Below are positions 60,552 through 64,000 of a stretch of 64,000 nt of DNA, one piece after another. The notes beneath the pieces are model-generated. The model searched no databases. It saw only the letters and a program-made list of their open reading frames with translations, and was not told where the DNA came from. Made by a program: the position numbers and the translations under genes. Position 1 is the stretch's first letter; every line of letters begins with the position of its first letter. Location of the stretch: contig NZ_PVBM01000011.1 of the NCBI RefSeq assembly GCF_002968575.1, forward strand, positions 105,596-169,595, read 5' to 3'. The DNA is from Neorhizobium huautlense. GTDB lineage: Bacteria; Pseudomonadota; Alphaproteobacteria; Rhizobiales; Rhizobiaceae.

Positions 60552-61787
60552 CTACCGGTCCGGCGCCTCGAGGCTGTCGATCTTCCGAAGCTTCGGGAAG
60601 CCAAGTGACCAGATGACCGCCACCGCGAGCGTGCCGACGCCGCCGATGACTACGGCCGGTACCGCGCCGAAGATCGACGCCATGGTGCCGGCCCGGAATT
60701 CGCCGAGCTCGTTGGACGCGCCGACAAAAACCATGTTGACGGCGTTGACGCGGCCTCGCACCTCGTCCGGCGTCCAGAGCGCGATCAGCGTCTCGCGCAC
60801 GTAGACCGAAATCATGTCGGATGCCCCCATCAGCATCAGCGCCGAGATGGAAAGCCATGGGGTCGCGGAAATCCCGAACACGAGCGTCCCGGCGCCGAAC
60901 AGGGCGACACCGACGAACATGGCAAGGCCGGCGTGATGGCGGATGGGATAAAAGGCCAGCCAGATGGCCACGATGATGGCGCCGACACCCGGGGCGGCAC
61001 GCAGCATACCGAGGCCCCACGGACCGAGTTCCAGAATATCACGCGCGAAGATCGGCATCAGCGCCACGGCTCCTCCGAGCAGCACCGCAAAGAGATCGAG
61101 CGAGATTGCTCCAAGCACCACCTTCTCCCCGAAGATGAAGCGGAAGCCGGCCACGATCTCGCCCCAGCTCACCTTGTTGACGGGGTTTTTCTGGACCGGC
61201 TTCGGGATCATGAAAACGAGAATGGCGGCAAGTATCAGAAAGATCACGGCAACGGTATAGGCCACGACCGCGCTTGCGCCGTAGAGCAGACCGCCCACTA
61301 CCGGACCAAGGATGGATGCGGTCTGCCAGGACGAAGAATTCCAGGCAATGGCGTTCGGCAGATCCTGCTCCGGCACGAGGTTGGGCCCGAGCGACTGCAC
61401 GGCAGGTCCCATGAAGGCGCGCTCGATACCGAACAGGATCAGGATCGCAAATACCGGCCAGGGAGAAAAGGAATTCGCGATCGTCAGCGCCAGAAGCGCC
61501 GCTGCACACAGCGCACCCACCACCATGCAGATAGCCATGATCGCGCGCCGGTTATAGCGGTCGGCAACCGATCCCGTCACCAGGATCAACAACAGAGAAG
61601 GCAGGAACTGGAATAGCCCGATCAGGCCGAGATAGAGCGCGTTGCCGGTCTCGTCATACATCTGCCAGCCGACGGCGACGCTGATGATCTGGATCGCAAA
61701 AGCCGAGAGAAACCGGGAAAAGAAGAAGCGCGAGTAAGAGGAATGCCGGAAGGCGGCGAACCGATCGCCGGAGGCGGGAATGGACAT
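60552..61787 (-). CDS. MFS transporter, probable exporter (DHA3/EntS-like)
   Basis: A 411-residue protein of about 12 membrane helices. The N-terminal FRHSSYSRFFFSRFLSAFAIQIISVAVGWQMYDETGNALYLGLIGLFQFLPSLLLILVTGSVADRYNRRAIMAI holds the MFS loop 2-3 motif (GSVADRYNRR), and the LGPNLVPEQDLPNAIAWNSSSWQTASILGPVVGGLLYG block is typical of the DHA3/EntS siderophore-drug exporter group. The substrate is unknown. It is convergent with the amidotransferase gene, 2 bases apart. Confidence 0.85.
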   Translation of the reverse strand: MSIPASGDRFAAFRHSSYSRFFFSRFLSAFAIQIISVAVGWQMYDETGNALYLGLIGLFQFLPSLLLILVTGSVADRYNRRAIMAICMVVGALCAAALLALTIANSFSPWPVFAILILFGIERAFMGPAVQSLGPNLVPEQDLPNAIAWNSSSWQTASILGPVVGGLLYGASAVVAYTVAVIFLILAAILVFMIPKPVQKNPVNKVSWGEIVAGFRFIFGEKVVLGAISLDLFAVLLGGAVALMPIFARDILELGPWGLGMLRAAPGVGAIIVAIWLAFYPIRHHAGLAMFVGVALFGAGTLVFGISATPWLSISALMLMGASDMISVYVRETLIALWTPDEVRGRVNAVNMVFVGASNELGEFRAGTMASIFGAVPAVVIGGVGTLAVAVIWSLGFPKLRKIDSLEAPDR

Positions 61788-61928
61788 GAAGCAGCACTTT
61801 CAGCGAAACCGGAAACCGGCATTGCACCCGCCGCCCATTAAACATGATTCCGACGAGGTACGGGCGCAGCACTTGCTCGTTAGTTCGCCAATGTCTACAT
61901 GTCTGTCAACAACGAAATGGAGACGTGG

Positions 61929-62219
61929 ATGCTCGCCCTGTTTCAGACCATCGATTTGGCCTTGAACCTTTATACCTGGGTGCTGATTTTCAGCGCCATA
62001 TTCTCGTGGCTCTATGCCTTCAATGTCATCAATTCGAGGAACCAGTTCGTTGATGCGGTCGGCCGCTTCCTCTTTAATGTCACCGATCCGGTACTACGTC
62101 CGATCCGCCGTATCATGCCGGACCTGGGCGGCATCGACATCTCTCCGGTGATCCTGCTGCTGATCATCTTCTTCATCCGTTCGCTGATGTGGACGTCGAT
62201 CTACCCCCTGTTTGCGTGA
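61929..62219 (+). CDS. YggT family membrane protein
   Basis: A 96-residue protein with two membrane helices: [82 protein letters not shown] is the full YggT repeat with the conserved PxLRPIRR and DxSPV elements. The family is linked to ion homeostasis, division or ylmG-type functions. ATG 61929 is chosen since GGAG lies upstream and residues before it are atypical; ATG 61899 is possible. Confidence 0.9.
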   Translation: MLALFQTIDLALNLYTWVLIFSAIFSWLYAFNVINSRNQFVDAVGRFLFNVTDPVLRPIRRIMPDLGGIDISPVILLLIIFFIRSLMWTSIYPLFA

Positions 62220-62530
62220 GCTTCCCCTACAGCAGGCATACCGATCATATGCGGCTCGCAGTCCGGCTGACACCGAACGCGGGCCGCAATGCCGTCGAGG
62301 GGATCGAGACGTCTGCCGCCGGCGAGGCCTATCTCAAGGCCCGCGTCACTGCAGTGCCCGAAGACGGCAAAGCCAACAAGGCGCTGATCTTGTTGCTTGC
62401 CGATACGCTCCGTCTCCCGAAATCATCCATTTCGATCGTGTCGGGCGAAACGGCGCGCAAAAAAATCCTCCGGATCGATGGCGACCCGGAGGATTTGGAA
62501 AAGAAGCTCAAGAAATTACTTGAGACGTAA
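62216..62530 (+). CDS. DUF167 (YggU) family protein
   Basis: A 104-residue YggU-type protein: [78 protein letters not shown] is the complete domain. A GTG at 62216 overlaps the yggT stop (GTGA), giving [17 protein letters not shown] 62249 is an alternative. The YggT-YggU pair is a standard arrangement, and the function of DUF167 is not settled. Confidence 0.88.
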   Translation: MSFPYSRHTDHMRLAVRLTPNAGRNAVEGIETSAAGEAYLKARVTAVPEDGKANKALILLLADTLRLPKSSISIVSGETARKKILRIDGDPEDLEKKLKKLLET

Positions 62531-62533
62531 GAA

Positions 62534-63067
62534 TTACTTCTGCGCCTTGTAACGGTCGATGGCTTCGACGATTAGCTTCTTGGCGACCTCGACATCCTGC
62601 CAGCCGCCGATCTTCACCCACTTGCCGGGCTCCAGATCCTTGTAGTGCTCGAAGAAATGCTCGATCTGCTTCAGCGTGATCTCGGGCAGGTCGGTATAGT
62701 TATTGACCTTGTCGTAGCGCTGGGTCAGCTTCGGCACCGGCACTGCGATGATCTTCTCGTCCTTGCCGCCATCGTCTTCCATGACCATGACGCCAATCGG
62801 CCGGACATTGATGACGCAGCCCGGAACCAGCGGGCGGGTATTGCAGATGAGGACGTCGATCGGGTCGCCGTCTTCCGAAAGCGTGTGCGGCACGAAGCCG
62901 TAATTGCCCGGATAGGTCATCGGCGTGTAGAGGAAGCGATCGACCACCAGCGCACCGGCTTCCTTGTCCATCTCGTACTTGATCGGATGGCCGCCGACAG
63001 GCACTTCAACAATGACGTTGACGTCTTCAGGCGGATTTTTACCAACGGAAATCGCATCGATACGCAT
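62534..63067 (-). CDS. ppa: Inorganic pyrophosphatase
   Basis: Hydrolyses pyrophosphate from biosynthetic reactions. The 177-residue family I enzyme has [46 protein letters not shown] with the EDGDPID metal site and the downstream [13 protein letters not shown] acidic ligands. It is convergent with the DUF167 gene, 3 bases apart. Confidence 0.98.
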   Translation of the reverse strand: MRIDAISVGKNPPEDVNVIVEVPVGGHPIKYEMDKEAGALVVDRFLYTPMTYPGNYGFVPHTLSEDGDPIDVLICNTRPLVPGCVINVRPIGVMVMEDDGGKDEKIIAVPVPKLTQRYDKVNNYTDLPEITLKQIEHFFEHYKDLEPGKWVKIGGWQDVEVAKKLIVEAIDRYKAQK

Positions 63068-63201
63068 TCTTTTTCCTCGATCAGATGGACAAAGTTACGC
63101 GTCGATAGCGGGAATCATGCTGCAAGGCAACAAGGCGTTGGAGGAATATTAGATAGCGTGGGCGTTCGAAGCGAAGGGTTTTCGAACCGCATAGCTGCGG
63201 T

Positions 63202-63708
63202 TCAGGACCAGACGAAGCCGATCTTCCTGAGCTGAGTCCCGCCGAAGTCTTCCATGCCTTCGGCCACGTCGACACCGCCGTGGCGGCGGAAGAAGCGCGT
63301 CGCGTGCTCGCTGTCCTCGAGACACCAGACGACCAATCCCTCGCAGCCGAGGGAGCGCAAAAGCCGACGACTCTCGCCGAACAGCCGCCTGCCGAGGCCG
63401 ATCCCCTGGAATTCCGGGCGCAGATAGATTTCGTAGACTTCGCCGTCCTGCGGCAAGGCGCGCGCCCGGTTCAGGCCGATCGTGGCATAACCGGCAATGT
63501 CGCCCGCGACGTCGAGAACCAGAAGCGTCGCCGGCCCGCGCGCGGCCTTCCGCCACCAGGTTTCTCCCCGGCGCTCCAGCATCTGCGTCAACGGCTTGTG
63601 CGGAATGAGCCCGGCATAGGCCTGCTTCCATGCTTCCCGGTGTGCATCCGAGATGGCACGCGCATCTTCCGGTTCCGCTCGCCGGACATCGATCGACAAC
63701 GTCTTCAT
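63202..63708 (-). CDS. GNAT family N-acetyltransferase
   Basis: A 168-residue GNAT: IDVRRAEPEDARAISDAHREAWKQAYAGLIP at the start, EVYEIYLRPEFQGIGLGRRLFGESRRLL with the acetyl-CoA motif A (Q-x-x-G-x-G), and GLVVWCLEDSEHATRFFRRHGG. The substrate is unknown; the AYxGLIP N-terminus is common in uncharacterised rhizobial GNATs. It lies 134 bases upstream of ppa on the same strand. Confidence 0.87.
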   Translation of the reverse strand: MKTLSIDVRRAEPEDARAISDAHREAWKQAYAGLIPHKPLTQMLERRGETWWRKAARGPATLLVLDVAGDIAGYATIGLNRARALPQDGEVYEIYLRPEFQGIGLGRRLFGESRRLLRSLGCEGLVVWCLEDSEHATRFFRRHGGVDVAEGMEDFGGTQLRKIGFVWS

Positions 63709-63805
63709 AACGCTACTTTAGGTCCTCACGCAGGCAATCCGCTATTCCACCTTTGTGAGTAGGACGGATTGCCCACAGGCTTCTGATGTGGACGACAGGC
63801 TGACG

Positions 63806-63821
63806 TTAACGTGTTTTTAAC
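63806..63821 (+). promoter_or_regulatory. CtrA-type box (TTAA-N7-TTAAC)
   Basis: TTAA at 63806-63809, seven bases, then TTAAC at 63817-63821: an exact match to the CtrA consensus. It is about 75 bases before an intrinsic terminator on the same strand and about 100 bases upstream of the divergent GNAT gene, so it could serve either. Confidence 0.5.
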
Positions 63822-63844
63822 CTTTGCGACAAGCCTGTGCAGTT

Positions 63845-63923
63845 CGAAGGCACAGAAAAAACCCCGGTATCTCCAGGCTGTGTGGAAACGATTGGAGGCT
63901 CCGGATGACCGGGGCCTCTTTTT
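63845..63923 (+). ncRNA. Candidate small RNA ending in an intrinsic terminator
   Basis: Between the CtrA-type box at 63806-63821 and the terminator there is no ORF and no other gene, but the sequence is highly structured. CACAG (63851-63855) can pair with CTGTG, and CCCCGGT (63862-63868) can pair with ACCGGGG (63908-63914). A transcript starting near 63845 would be about 75-80 nt. No known sRNA family was recognised; the start is a guess. Confidence 0.35.
63895..63923 (+). terminator. Intrinsic terminator with tetraloop
   Basis: GAGGCTCCGG (63895-63904), loop ATGA, CCGGGGCCTC (63909-63918), all 10 positions paired with one G-U, followed by TTTTT (63919-63923). On the minus strand, an overlapping alternative stem (63914-63908 with 63868-63862) is followed by six T, which could end the transposase transcript. 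Confidence 0.8.
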
Positions 63924-63927
63924 GGTT

Positions 63928-63999
63928 TCATGAGGTGGCGGTGTTGATATTGATCGCGCGGAGGATGTTGTAGGCGAGGACAGAGAGGGCCATTTCGGT
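63928..63999 (-). mobile_element. IS1182-family transposase, C-terminal end (cut by window edge)
   Basis: Reading leftward from the edge, the frame encodes TEMALSVLAYNILRAININTATS and then a stop. The block 'ALSVLAYNxxRxINI' is the typical C-terminus of IS1182-type DDE transposases. Only 23 codons are visible, so it is unknown whether the element is complete. The terminal inverted repeat of the insertion could not be identified. Confidence 0.65.
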
Positions 64000-64000
64000 C

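Overview
The window is a gene-dense, GC-rich stretch of an alphaproteobacterial chromosome. Protein sequences, gene order (mdh-sucCD-sucAB-lpd, atpHAGDC, tsaD-gpsA opposite hemCD, sdhCDAB) and an Omp19-like lipoprotein point to the Rhizobiaceae (Rhizobium/Agrobacterium/Neorhizobium type). The genus cannot be fixed from sequence alone. Almost all of the content is core metabolism and housekeeping. No rRNA, tRNA, CRISPR array, prophage or defence island was seen, and the only mobile DNA is the tail of an IS1182-like transposase at the right edge.

Layout, left to right. (1) 1-6.2 kb: end of tamA, tamB and an arginase, all on +. (2) 6.2-8.8 kb: a soluble two-PAS chemoreceptor and a cheW that overlap by one base, closed by a bidirectional terminator. 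(3) 8.8-17.9 kb, minus strand: a LysR regulator, fdsG-fdsB-fdsA (NAD-dependent Mo formate dehydrogenase), a RIME-like palindromic repeat, fdhD, fdsD and an oxalate/formate-type MFS transporter. A LysR-type palindrome lies upstream of fdsG. (4) 18.0-19.2 kb: an HWE sensor kinase. (5) 19.2-24.3 kb: the F1 ATP synthase operon atpHAGDC. (6) 24.4-32.1 kb: a small membrane protein, priA, a RecF-like ATPase, an acyltransferase, xerC, a TraB/GumN protein and cytochrome b561. (7) 32.2-43.5 kb, minus strand: mdh-sucC-sucD-sucA-(YciI-like)-sucB-MAPEG-(secreted unknown)-SDR-lpdA, the lower TCA cycle plus four small accessory genes. (8) 43.5-45.2 kb: zapE and an Omp19/Inh lipoprotein. (9) 45.4-49.8 kb: sdhC-sdhD-sdhA-(GT25 glycosyltransferase)-sdhB. 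(10) 50.0-51.1 kb: two poorly characterised small genes, one with a CtrA-type box. (11) 51.1-54.6 kb, minus: tsaD-gpsA-YciI-EVE-methyltransferase. (12) 54.6-60.5 kb, plus: hemC-hemD-mitofilin-like-hemY-terB-like-glutamine amidotransferase. (13) 60.5-63.7 kb: an MFS exporter, yggT, a DUF167 gene, ppa and a GNAT. (14) 63.7-64.0 kb: a second CtrA-type box, a candidate small RNA with an intrinsic terminator, and the transposase tail.

Formate oxidation, the lower TCA cycle, succinate dehydrogenase and ATP synthase together make this an energy-metabolism neighbourhood. The least explained signals are regulatory and structural: two exact TTAA-N7-TTAAC boxes, a TTACGT-N2-ACGTAA palindrome upstream of mdh, intercistronic hairpins in the suc and atp operons, the RIME inside the formate dehydrogenase cluster, and a glycosyltransferase gene embedded in the sdh operon. 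No wholly new multi-gene system was identified.
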